From: Candidatus Heimdallarchaeota archaeon
GTDB lineage: Archaea; Asgardarchaeota; Heimdallarchaeia; Heimdallarchaeales; Kariarchaeaceae
Length of the DNA stretch: 26,483 bases
NCBI GenBank assembly: GCA_015522385.1
Contig: WAMJ01000019.1
Coordinates: 1 to 26,483, forward strand
Reading direction: 5' to 3'
A model generated the notes under the pieces. That model saw only the letters and a program-made list of their open reading frames with translations. It was not told the DNA's origin and made no database searches. The translations under genes were made by a program, and so were the position numbers. Positions 15,340 through 22,742 of this stretch are shown here, in pieces; the first letter of the stretch is position 1; every line of letters begins with the position of its first letter.

Positions 15340-16257
15340 TTGACAGTACATGAGTTCTCGGGTCAAAGATCAATTCGAATCAAGGGTGATAACTACGAGT
15401 ACAATTTCTCCCGTGGAATTCTTGCACATACCCTAATCGACATGGGAATAGACTATGAGGTCTCGTATGAACTCGCTCTCAAGATACAGGACAGGATATT
15501 TCAGAACTATCTACAGGATATCATCATCATATCCGAGACCGATTACACACAGTTTATAGAGAGCGCAACCGACGAGCTCCTTCCTCCAGAACAAGCGGAG
15601 AAGGTCAAACTCATTCTCGACTGGAAGGAGCGGGGTAAACCCATTGTTATACTCCTTGCAGGAATCGAGGGTACGGGTGGAACTACAATTGCCAAGAGCT
15701 TGGCGGACAGGTTCTCGATCTCACAGCTCGTGTCTACCAAGTACGTTTCGAACATCCTCCGGAAGATAATAGCGCCAGAGTTGGCTCCAGAACTTCACTC
15801 GAAGACTTACAAGGCCCATGAGCACCTTAGACCTATTGACTCAGTACTCTCGGACGATGTGTTGCTCGGATTTATTGAGAATGCCCGTTTCGTCACAGTA
15901 GCTGTCGAAGCACTGATCAGACGAGCGCTGACAGAGGGCATCTCTCTCATTATCAGAGGAGAGCATATACTTCCGCGGTACCTCTCTGATGATATTCTGA
16001 GAAGTCCAAACGTGATCTATTCTGCAGTTACTCTCTCAAGCAGGCGAGAGCATCTGAGGAGACTTATTCGATCAAAGGATAGGAGAAATGAGGAGGAGAT
16101 CATCCTGAACTACAACTCCATCCGCAAGATCAACGACTACTTACTGGATGTGAGTGAGCAGATGAATCTGATGGTGATAGACAACAAGGGTGGGATTGAG
16201 GAATCACTCAAGATGATCACAGATATGGTCCTCGATAGGATACCACAGCTTCTCTAG
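15340..16257 (+). CDS. 2-phosphoglycerate-kinase-like paralogue with degenerate P-loop
   Basis: A 305-residue protein homologous to its divergent neighbour along its whole length (N-terminal IRIKGDN..., then the P-loop domain). The Walker A position reads AGIEGTGGTT (107-116), with Gly114 where the neighbour has Lys (GTGGTT against GVGKST). The GTD of the neighbour is replaced by STK, and ILEGVHLLP becomes IIRGEHILP. It is probably catalytically dead or binds nucleotide differently, perhaps a regulatory subunit. The only conventional in-frame start is a TTG at 15340. That lies upstream of the transcription start predicted from the TATA box (about 15349), and the nearby ATG at 15350 is out of frame. 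Its stop overlaps the stop of the JAMM gene (shared CTAG, 16254-16257). Confidence 0.78.
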   Translation: MTVHEFSGQRSIRIKGDNYEYNFSRGILAHTLIDMGIDYEVSYELALKIQDRIFQNYLQDIIIISETDYTQFIESATDELLPPEQAEKVKLILDWKERGKPIVILLAGIEGTGGTTIAKSLADRFSISQLVSTKYVSNILRKIIAPELAPELHSKTYKAHEHLRPIDSVLSDDVLLGFIENARFVTVAVEALIRRALTEGISLIIRGEHILPRYLSDDILRSPNVIYSAVTLSSRREHLRRLIRSKDRRNEEEIILNYNSIRKINDYLLDVSEQMNLMVIDNKGGIEESLKMITDMVLDRIPQLL

Positions 16258-17159
16258 GTGAAGAATTTCAATATGGTGGGTGACAGAATAATTCCTATCT
16301 CCAAGACGATAGCTAGAAGTGTGAATCCAAGAGCTTTTGCCTGTTGAGACTCTCTCTTGTAGTGCTCGATTAAATCAAGTTTATCCTCAATGGTTTTTGC
16401 GCTCTTCTGAACTTCTGTCATGATCTTGTCAATATCTATGGGGATGTCTGCCTCAACTCCATGGGCTATGGCCTCGTTGATGTCGATCACCGATTTCACC
16501 ATGGGAAAATCTTGGAATGGGAAGTCGTCCTTGAGACCCTCCAATCTTCTTCTCAGATCCTGGATATCATCAAGGGTCATGATCTTTCTCGTCACCTTAG
16601 GCGGGGTTGGATTGGCAACACGTTCGACCTTTTGCGGAAGCCTTTTTCCAGTAATCTTGTACGCCAGTTCCTCTTCAAGTGTCATGTTCTCCGTGTGATC
16701 CCTGACTATTCCATATGGGAGCCTGACAATCTGTCCTCCCTCTATATGATATACTCCGAAATCCAAGTTGGCCAAGCGGAAATTTCTTTCATATCTTGAG
16801 GCGTCAACAACTATTGCGACCGCGTCTTCGAAAAGCTTCTGGTACCGTGATTGCGTTGACTTATCCGTGTCCGACATAAAACTTGTATGACCAGGGTGCG
16901 AATGCCACCATCCAACAATCACATGCCCGTCATCCCGACTACTCACTTTGATAACCGCGTTGGTAAGGGCCTCGTCGGATATCTCCACATGAACCATGTT
17001 TCCCTGCTGTTCTCCCACGTCCATCTCGTCTATGTAGACAATACCATTGAAATGTTTCCCAAGGAGCAAACCTGCAGTCTCTCTATCAGGAATACTAAGA
17101 TCGTACTTTATTATCTCAGCCATAACAGAAAGCTCGATAAGAACTTTGTTCAAAGCCAT
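16254..17159 (-). CDS. JAMM/MPN-domain metalloprotease-like protein with C-terminal membrane anchor
   Basis: From the ATG at 17157-17159 the protein has 301 residues. The JAMM motif is complete: Glu27 (RETAGLLLG), His86-Ser-His88, seven residues, Ser96 and Asp99 (HSHPGHTSFMSDTD). This zinc site is shared by Rpn11/CSN5-type isopeptidases and by prokaryotic JAMM proteases. A charged, partly coiled region (about 205-270) follows, then a hydrophobic helix (about 276-297) near the C-terminus, so the catalytic domain probably faces the cytoplasm. The frame is open to 17291, but those 44 residues are atypical, and the TATA box at 17183-17192 places a leaderless start at 17159. No ubiquitin-like, E1 or E2 gene is in the window. 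It is divergent from the pilus operon. Confidence 0.87.
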   Translation of the reverse strand: MALNKVLIELSVMAEIIKYDLSIPDRETAGLLLGKHFNGIVYIDEMDVGEQQGNMVHVEISDEALTNAVIKVSSRDDGHVIVGWWHSHPGHTSFMSDTDKSTQSRYQKLFEDAVAIVVDASRYERNFRLANLDFGVYHIEGGQIVRLPYGIVRDHTENMTLEEELAYKITGKRLPQKVERVANPTPPKVTRKIMTLDDIQDLRRRLEGLKDDFPFQDFPMVKSVIDINEAIAHGVEADIPIDIDKIMTEVQKSAKTIEDKLDLIEHYKRESQQAKALGFTLLAIVLEIGIILSPTILKFFT

Positions 17160-17182
17160 ATGATTGTATCCATAATAATTGA

Positions 17183-17192
17183 ATAAATAAAA
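17183..17192 (-). promoter_or_regulatory. TATA box of the JAMM gene
   Basis: TTTTATTTAT on the minus strand is centred about 28 bases from the ATG at 17159. It supports the shorter start and a leaderless transcript. Confidence 0.5.
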
Positions 17193-17315
17193 TCGACTCA
17201 ATGGACTCAATAATTTAGGAAAAAAATTTCTCTTATTTGGGAATAAATCTCCATTTTCTCCTTCGATGACAATAAGCAATAAATAGGACAATTAGAGAAG
17301 TTTAAACGATACAAC

Positions 17316-18191
17316 TTGGCAGAGAGACAGCAGAGCAGACGTTTAGACCGCTGGACCTACATGGTTATAGGTGGAATCTTCGAAAATCGATTGGACAAAT
17401 TCGAGGATCTCCGCAGAAAATTGAGGAGGGCGGGGATCAACAAGAGTCTAAGGATGTACTTGTCCAGCGCAGTATTCTATGGTATTGTCGTTGGTGTGAG
17501 TACAACAATTCTCTTCGGATTTCTTTTCTTCTTTATAGGGGTCAACCCAATCGTGGCCATCCTAATGGGAATAATCTTCGGGATCTCAACCTATTCAGGT
17601 TTCTTTCTCTATCCCTCATACCAGATAGGAGAACGGAAGAGACTGCTGGAGGCCAGTCTGCCAACAGCTTCCAGCTACATGACCGCCATGGCATCTGCTG
17701 GAGTAACTCCGGACAAGATCTTCATGTCACTTGCCCGTGACGATATCGACCTCTTCATCAAAGAGGACGCTAAGAAGATTTCCCGTGATATCGAGATTTT
17801 CAACATGGACATTATAAGAGCACTGGAGGCAGCAGCAAGAAGGTCTCCCTCCTCGAAGTACTCCACTTTTCTCGAGGGAATTGTCAGCACATTCACCTCT
17901 GGTGGTGATCTCCAAATGTATTTCCAGAGTGCATCAGAGGGACTTATGAGGGATAAAGTGGCGACCGAGAAGGCCTTCATCGAGAACCTTGGTCTGATGG
18001 CAGAGCTGTATCTAGTCGCATGTATAGTTCTCCCCACGTTCATCGTCGTGGTGATAGCCATGATGGGTCTCCAAGGTACTTTTTCCCATACCACCCTTAC
18101 CTTCGTGGTAATTATTCTCACACTCTTCATCATACCTGTGTTGCAAGCCGTTATTATTCTGCTTGTAGACGGACTACAACCGGAGGAATAG
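17316..18191 (+). CDS. TadC/FlaJ-like type II secretion F-domain membrane protein 1
   Basis: A 291-residue protein with two closely spaced helices (about 47-70 and 76-98), a cytoplasmic F domain (about 99-225, including LPTASSYMTAMASAGVTP), and two more helices (about 228-252 and 262-284). This is the platform subunit through which the assembly ATPase acts in archaeal pili. The start is a TTG at 17316 without a Shine-Dalgarno site. An A/T box (CAATAAATAG) near 17278-17287 would put transcription start a few bases before it. The stop is three bases from the next ATG, and GGAGGA inside its last codons serves as the next gene's ribosome site. Confidence 0.88.
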   Translation: MAERQQSRRLDRWTYMVIGGIFENRLDKFEDLRRKLRRAGINKSLRMYLSSAVFYGIVVGVSTTILFGFLFFFIGVNPIVAILMGIIFGISTYSGFFLYPSYQIGERKRLLEASLPTASSYMTAMASAGVTPDKIFMSLARDDIDLFIKEDAKKISRDIEIFNMDIIRALEAAARRSPSSKYSTFLEGIVSTFTSGGDLQMYFQSASEGLMRDKVATEKAFIENLGLMAELYLVACIVLPTFIVVVIAMMGLQGTFSHTTLTFVVIILTLFIIPVLQAVIILLVDGLQPEE

Positions 18192-18194
18192 GAT

Positions 18195-19208
18195 ATGGCA
18201 GAAATCGAGGAGAAACTTAGAGAGAAGTATCAGAAGAAGCACAGACGTAGAGACAATCGAACAGTCGTCTGGATAATCTCTGGTGTGTTCGCGTTTGTTC
18301 TTTTCCTGATTGGATTGATGGACTTTATCTTAAAATTCAGACTGGTAAACGCTCCGGATGGGAACGGGATAGCAACATACGATATTAGAACTGGGGAACA
18401 AATAGTAGTTTACCCTGTGTATGGGATGGCATTTGTTCCAACTGGGAATCCAGGACTTATCCCTGCGAATATCAACTTAAACATAAATGACTGGTTTATT
18501 CTCTCCATGTCTATATTCCTCGCCATCCCTGCATTCTTCATCTACTACAGAGAAGCAAGGACACTAAAGGCGATGGACGATCACCTCCCTTATCTCCTCC
18601 GTGAAATTGCTGACAGCCAGAGAATCGGAATGCATCTGCCGAGAGCGATCGCCGAAGCAGCGAAGAGAAACTACGGACCACTCACACCCGAGCTCAAGAA
18701 GCTCGCGGCAAAGGTCTCGTGGGGTATCTCCTTCAGAGAGGCAATGACCGCCTTCAGGGACAACGTGAACACTCCACTCGCAAGACAGGCCACAATTCTT
18801 ATCCTCGAAGCAGAGAAGTCAGGTGGAGAGCTGGAGAAAATCTTTGACTCCGCCACCCACCATATACAGGAACAGCTGGATATTAAGAGGGAGAGAGAGG
18901 ACTCCATCAAACCATACATCTTCATCATCTACATATCGTTCCTCATCTTCTGTATAGTCATTCTCGTCCTGTTCAAGACATTCTTCGAACAGTTCGGATC
19001 ATTCCCACTTATTGTGAACAACGTGGAGACCATAGTCATTCCAATTCATGCATTTCGAGCGATATTCCTCTACCTCGTTGCATCACAGGCTTTGTTCTCT
19101 GGTCTGACCGCTGGTAAAATGGGGAATGGATCGGTTAAAGTAGGCCTTGTTCACTCCACCATCCTCTTATTTATGGGATTTGTATTCTACAAAACGCTTA
19201 TTGCCTGA
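18195..19208 (+). CDS. TadC/FlaJ-like type II secretion F-domain membrane protein 2
   Basis: A 337-residue protein. It has a basic N-terminus, a first helix (about 24-46), an extracellular segment of about 50 residues, a helix (about 98-115), a cytoplasmic F domain (about 116-232, with ADSQRIGMHLPRAIAEAA and EAEKSGGEL), and three or four helices to the end. It pairs with the preceding gene as the second membrane subunit, as in archaeal systems that use two F-domain proteins. GGAGGA precedes the ATG by about 8 bases. The external loop between the first helices is larger than in the first paralogue. Confidence 0.88.
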   Translation: MAEIEEKLREKYQKKHRRRDNRTVVWIISGVFAFVLFLIGLMDFILKFRLVNAPDGNGIATYDIRTGEQIVVYPVYGMAFVPTGNPGLIPANINLNINDWFILSMSIFLAIPAFFIYYREARTLKAMDDHLPYLLREIADSQRIGMHLPRAIAEAAKRNYGPLTPELKKLAAKVSWGISFREAMTAFRDNVNTPLARQATILILEAEKSGGELEKIFDSATHHIQEQLDIKREREDSIKPYIFIIYISFLIFCIVILVLFKTFFEQFGSFPLIVNNVETIVIPIHAFRAIFLYLVASQALFSGLTAGKMGNGSVKVGLVHSTILLFMGFVFYKTLIA

Positions 19209-19275
19209 CACCCATTTACTAGTTGACAACAAGTGTTATTTAGAATAAGATTCACAGTAGGTACAGGTAAAAGTT

Positions 19276-19704
19276 ATGGCAAAAATCGACGATGAGATCG
19301 CGAATCTCAAGAAAGAAGTTGTAGGTATCAAGAATGATCTTAATCAGATCAACTTCAACGTCCTCCGAATTCTCTCAGAGCTAAGCAATTTCAGTGGAAA
19401 TGTCAGCAGCGACTCGGGTGGAAGTAGTACTGATAACGTCGTCCGCGGTGTCACTGCAGCTGTCGATCTCGGACCGATAGAGGAGAAACTCGAAGAACTT
19501 ACCAAGAGTCTCATCACCAAGGAAGAGATCGAACTGCTCGCATCCAAGATCGACGGAATCACCCAAGAACGTATCAGGGAAGCCGAAGAGACCATCAAAA
19601 GAGTCACCTCCTTCCTGCAGACTGGACTGGAAATGGTCAAGATCGAGTCGTCCTTGGCTGACGTCAAGGCCCTCCTCGAAGAAACAATCGTTCAGAACAA
19701 CTGA
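19276..19704 (+). CDS. Coiled-coil protein of the pilus cluster
   Basis: A 142-residue soluble protein with heptad-like helices at about 3-38 and 65-140. Between them is a Ser/Gly-rich linker (about 40-52). No signal peptide or membrane segment. It lies between the F-domain genes and the first pilin-like gene and ends 10 bases before it, so it is probably co-transcribed with the pilins. It may be a cytoplasmic adaptor for the assembly machine, as some archaeal pilus and archaellum operons carry small coiled-coil proteins. No named family is recognised. A TTATTTA element near 19233-19239 could be a separate promoter. Confidence 0.75.
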   Translation: MAKIDDEIANLKKEVVGIKNDLNQINFNVLRILSELSNFSGNVSSDSGGSSTDNVVRGVTAAVDLGPIEEKLEELTKSLITKEEIELLASKIDGITQERIREAEETIKRVTSFLQTGLEMVKIESSLADVKALLEETIVQNN

Positions 19705-19714
19705 GGAACTGACT

Positions 19715-20782
19715 ATGAGATTTAGCAGACGTGCCCAGATTCGAGGGATAGATTTCAGCATGGCGCTGATCATATTCATGCTGGTCATGTCCCAGATTCT
19801 GATCATGACTAGTAATCTCATCCAGACCAACTACGAAGCAGCTCAGATATCGGAGGAGAATCTCAGGATTCAGAACTCGGCAAGAGTGATAGTGAGCACA
19901 CCGGGTGTTCCTCAGAACTGGGGGACCACACTCACCGCAGCCCTTCCTGCCAACTGGAACTTCGGTCTCACCAAAGGCAACACCAACTCGCTCGATCCCA
20001 ACAAGATCGGGAGACTCAGCGACTTGACAAATTCGACATACAGGCTCACATACACCGACATAAAACAGGGACTTAACTCGACACTTGGAGATAAGACCTT
20101 CGCTCTAAGAATTAAATACACGATCAATGTGAGCATCACCTCAGTGGTCGGTGCAGGAGCGAATGTGAATGTTGGTGGTATCGTGACCGACGGTGGTCAG
20201 GGCTTGAACCTCTCATCGGTATGGATCTTCGGAGTGAATTCTGCAGGCGTGGTTTCCTCAAATACGCAGACCCTTGCTAATGGGAGCTTCTCCGTCGCTC
20301 TTACCTTCGGTTCTCCCCCTAGCTATGCGCGTATCATAGCGATTGCTTCCTACGGCGACATTAGCCAAGCCATGACTTCGACGACGTACATCAATACGGT
20401 CACTCCGACAGTCGCCAATGTGACCCTGCAGGAAACACCCTCAATTTCATCTGGACTTACCCTCGGGATGTCGGTGTCAGGTGCGTCAGCAGATTACAAC
20501 TACTACGCTCTCTTCATCCCCCCGTCATCCTCAACAACCGGTAGCACGGCTGATACCTTAACAGGAGGGACTTCGGGTTCACTCATTATTCCAGAGACTG
20601 GAATTGTTGTTGCTGTAGTGGTCAGCCAGACCATCGATGAGGTCGGAGTACAAAGTTTCCCGACGACGATTGACATGCAACCCACGAATGTTCCGAAAAC
20701 GACATCAAACAGTTACACGACGGCAGCCCTCTGTCGGGGAATACTAATTACTGTAGAATTCACTATTTGGGAGGACGCCTGA
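19715..20782 (+). CDS. Pilin-like secreted protein with large Ser/Thr-rich ectodomain
   Basis: A 355-residue protein. A basic N-terminus (MRFSRRAQIRG) is followed directly by a 20-residue hydrophobic helix starting IDFSMALIIFML. This fits an archaeal prepilin-type signal with an acidic residue just inside the mature helix. The ectodomain (about 40-355) is beta-rich. Its segment at about 150-235 resembles carboxypeptidase-regulatory/Ig-like folds (GGIVTDGGQG ... NGSFSVAL), followed by a Ser/Thr/Gly-rich stretch. I count six N-x-S/T sequons, so the protein is a likely N-glycosylation substrate. Its TGA overlaps the next ATG by one base. Probably the major filament or tip subunit. Confidence 0.78.
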   Translation: MRFSRRAQIRGIDFSMALIIFMLVMSQILIMTSNLIQTNYEAAQISEENLRIQNSARVIVSTPGVPQNWGTTLTAALPANWNFGLTKGNTNSLDPNKIGRLSDLTNSTYRLTYTDIKQGLNSTLGDKTFALRIKYTINVSITSVVGAGANVNVGGIVTDGGQGLNLSSVWIFGVNSAGVVSSNTQTLANGSFSVALTFGSPPSYARIIAIASYGDISQAMTSTTYINTVTPTVANVTLQETPSISSGLTLGMSVSGASADYNYYALFIPPSSSTTGSTADTLTGGTSGSLIIPETGIVVAVVVSQTIDEVGVQSFPTTIDMQPTNVPKTTSNSYTTAALCRGILITVEFTIWEDA

Positions 20783-21273
20783 TGAGATCGCGAGCTCAAC
20801 TGTTCATCATCGAGGTGGTTGTGGCGGTCACCGTCTTGATCCTCCTGCTCTCTGGACTATTTTCTATACAAAATTCACAGTCACCTCCCCAGTCAGTCGA
20901 GAACCTTGAGTACCAGATCGAAGCGACTCTTGATGCTCTCAAGGATTCGCATGCACTATACAACTACTACGACGCAGCCAAGGATAGGTATCAAGCAGGT
21001 TCCACTCTCGCTGATTCCAATGATACCGCTCTAGTCATCATCAATGCCTTCAGAACCGTACTCCCTGAGGCTGCTGAATTCACAATACTTCTGTACTTCA
21101 GAGTATCGGGATCATTCACTCCCATAGACCGGCTAAATGAGGTAAGCATACCCTCAAATGTCCAGTTGACCTCCGTCGAAGACATATCCATGGGTCACTA
21201 CTCACCTGTTTATGGTCTGGTGTCTGACACATACCGAATACAGGTGCAAGCATGGTATGAGGTGGGACAATGA
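20782..21273 (+). CDS. Minor pilin-like protein
   Basis: 163 residues from the ATG at 20782, preceded by GGGAGGA 7 bases upstream. An earlier GTG (20767) would add five residues before the signal and is less likely. The N-terminus MRSRAQLFIIEVVVAVTVLI is prepilin-like: a basic tip, AQ, then a hydrophobic helix with Glu near mature position 5 or 6. The mature part (about 35-163) is mixed alpha/beta with a helical spine continuing the first helix. It starts at the overlap with the preceding pilin stop (TGATG), and its own stop overlaps the next ATG (ATGA), so the three are translationally coupled. Confidence 0.78.
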   Translation: MRSRAQLFIIEVVVAVTVLILLLSGLFSIQNSQSPPQSVENLEYQIEATLDALKDSHALYNYYDAAKDRYQAGSTLADSNDTALVIINAFRTVLPEAAEFTILLYFRVSGSFTPIDRLNEVSIPSNVQLTSVEDISMGHYSPVYGLVSDTYRIQVQAWYEVGQ

Positions 21274-21950
21274 GAAGAAGATCACAGATATTCCTCCTAT
21301 TGACGATCCTTGTGATCACCTTCATAGTGGGTATTGCGACTACCCTCCTTGAGTCACAGAGGACACAGTATACAGATCCCCTCCAGTCTCTGCCCAACTT
21401 CACACAGACATGGGACAACACTGTCGAGGACATAGAGGATGCTCTTGTTCTCACCCTCGCTTCAAGATCTGATGGGACCATAGCCAATACATCTGTGGCT
21501 ACCGATAACGCCATTGATGCCTATTTCCTCCAGATCATGGAATACCTTCGACTCAAAGGTTACTCTGCCAGTATTAGTCTCGAGAATACTATTGTCGATG
21601 GTCTTGATTACCTTCATCACTCAGATGTAGCAGGGCCTGCAAAGACCACCGAGGGCTTTGAATTCAACAACATCGAGGTGAACTTCGAGCTCCAGTCATC
21701 AACGACTGTACTCTCGCAGAAACTGTTCTTTGACATATCCTACACCTCGGTTCTTGATACTGCTGCCAACACCATCACCCTATACAAGATAGTCAATGGT
21801 CAAAGAACTGGTTTAACCAATGCAGAGTTTTCAATTGCTGGTGTGGTTGTGACCGAGACCTTTGCAGGTCAGTATACCTATGTAGGAGTAGGAACTGGAA
21901 ACATCAGGGTGCTCGACGGTATACTCTTCTCATCCCTAGACTTTTCATAA
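21270..21950 (+). CDS. Pilin-like secreted protein, third of the operon
   Basis: 226 residues. MRRRSQIFLLLTILVITFIV gives a basic tip, SQ, and a hydrophobic helix as in the two preceding proteins, but it lacks the acidic residue near mature position 5. The ectodomain (about 30-226) has a helical first half and a beta-rich C-terminal part (about 160-226) that resembles a small carboxypeptidase-regulatory-like domain. It overlaps the previous gene by four bases (ATGA). Lack of the acidic residue is typical of tip or initiating minor pilins in type IV and type II systems, so it may cap the filament; that is inference. Confidence 0.72.
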   Translation: MRRRSQIFLLLTILVITFIVGIATTLLESQRTQYTDPLQSLPNFTQTWDNTVEDIEDALVLTLASRSDGTIANTSVATDNAIDAYFLQIMEYLRLKGYSASISLENTIVDGLDYLHHSDVAGPAKTTEGFEFNNIEVNFELQSSTTVLSQKLFFDISYTSVLDTAANTITLYKIVNGQRTGLTNAEFSIAGVVVTETFAGQYTYVGVGTGNIRVLDGILFSSLDFS

Positions 21951-21969
21951 TCATCCGCTAAGCAGTATG

Positions 21970-21979
21970 CTTAAAATAG
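21970..21979 (+). promoter_or_regulatory. TATA-like box for the AIG1-like gene
   Basis: CTTAAAATAG is centred about 24 bases upstream of the ATG at 21998. It suggests a leaderless transcript separate from the pilin genes. Confidence 0.4.
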
Positions 21980-21997
21980 GTCAAATTCTGAACAAGT

Positions 21998-22645
21998 ATG
22001 GAAGAAAATCTAAGGAGAAGCTCGGGAATATGGTACTACAGGTTGATCCTCTTCATCCTCATTGGCTTTACCCAAATTAGGGAACAGATCCTACAATGTG
22101 GACAAATTGAGGGATTATCCTGCCTACGTAGAAACAAATATCTCTCTATTCAAACCAATTGGATGCTCTTCATCTGGCTAGGTCTCATGCTCTTTGCAAA
22201 TTCAGAGATTCGAAAGAGGATCGCCGGTTTTGTCCACGGCGCCATGGTAGTATACATCACGATCGTGATGGTCGTCTACTGGAGCCTCATCGCTTCGACA
22301 GATCCGACAGTAAACACATTCACCAACTACTCGCAGCACCTCGTCGTGCCTATCATGTTCATCATCGAGTGGTACCTCACCGAGGATAGGATATATCATA
22401 GGAAATACATCTTCTACTGGCTACTCTATCCCCTGCTCTTTGCTCCTTATGCAATAATCAACGGTAGTCTGGGATGGGAGCTAGGCTATATTTACCCATT
22501 CCTCAATGTCCCTAGTATCGGTTGGGCATCCGTCCTCTTGACCATCATGGCGATCTTTGTCTTCTACATGTTCATGTCCAGTTTCTATGTCTGGATCAAT
22601 CACAGATACCAGTCAGAAAGGACTAGTTTAGAGATACTTAATTAA
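21998..22645 (+). CDS. AIG1/FAR-17a/Pr6Pr-like integral membrane protein
   Basis: A 215-residue protein with about six membrane helices. SIQTNWMLFIWL holds Thr53, and SQHLVVPIMFIIEWYL holds His114. In the AIG1/ADTRP family (FAR-17a) a Thr and a His at these places form the catalytic pair of intramembrane hydrolases of fatty-acid esters. The bacterial and archaeal Pr6Pr relatives share the topology and the H-x-V-x-P motif. Activity here is untested. Cysteines 34 and 42 lie in an early loop. The gene follows the pilin operon after 47 bases and has its own promoter-like box, so a link with the pilus is only positional. Confidence 0.65.
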   Translation: MEENLRRSSGIWYYRLILFILIGFTQIREQILQCGQIEGLSCLRRNKYLSIQTNWMLFIWLGLMLFANSEIRKRIAGFVHGAMVVYITIVMVVYWSLIASTDPTVNTFTNYSQHLVVPIMFIIEWYLTEDRIYHRKYIFYWLLYPLLFAPYAIINGSLGWELGYIYPFLNVPSIGWASVLLTIMAIFVFYMFMSSFYVWINHRYQSERTSLEILN

Positions 22646-22742
22646 TTATAGTGAATTCCTCTATTCATGATAGTTTCTACTTGGTCAGGAAACCATTAAT
22701 ATACAATATTTGATTCAATACCATTACTGAGGAGTTTATAGT

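Noticed and set aside
17160..17291. 44-residue N-terminal extension of the JAMM protein
   Set aside because: The extension is atypical for the family and contains the promoter; the TATA box points to a leaderless start at 17159.
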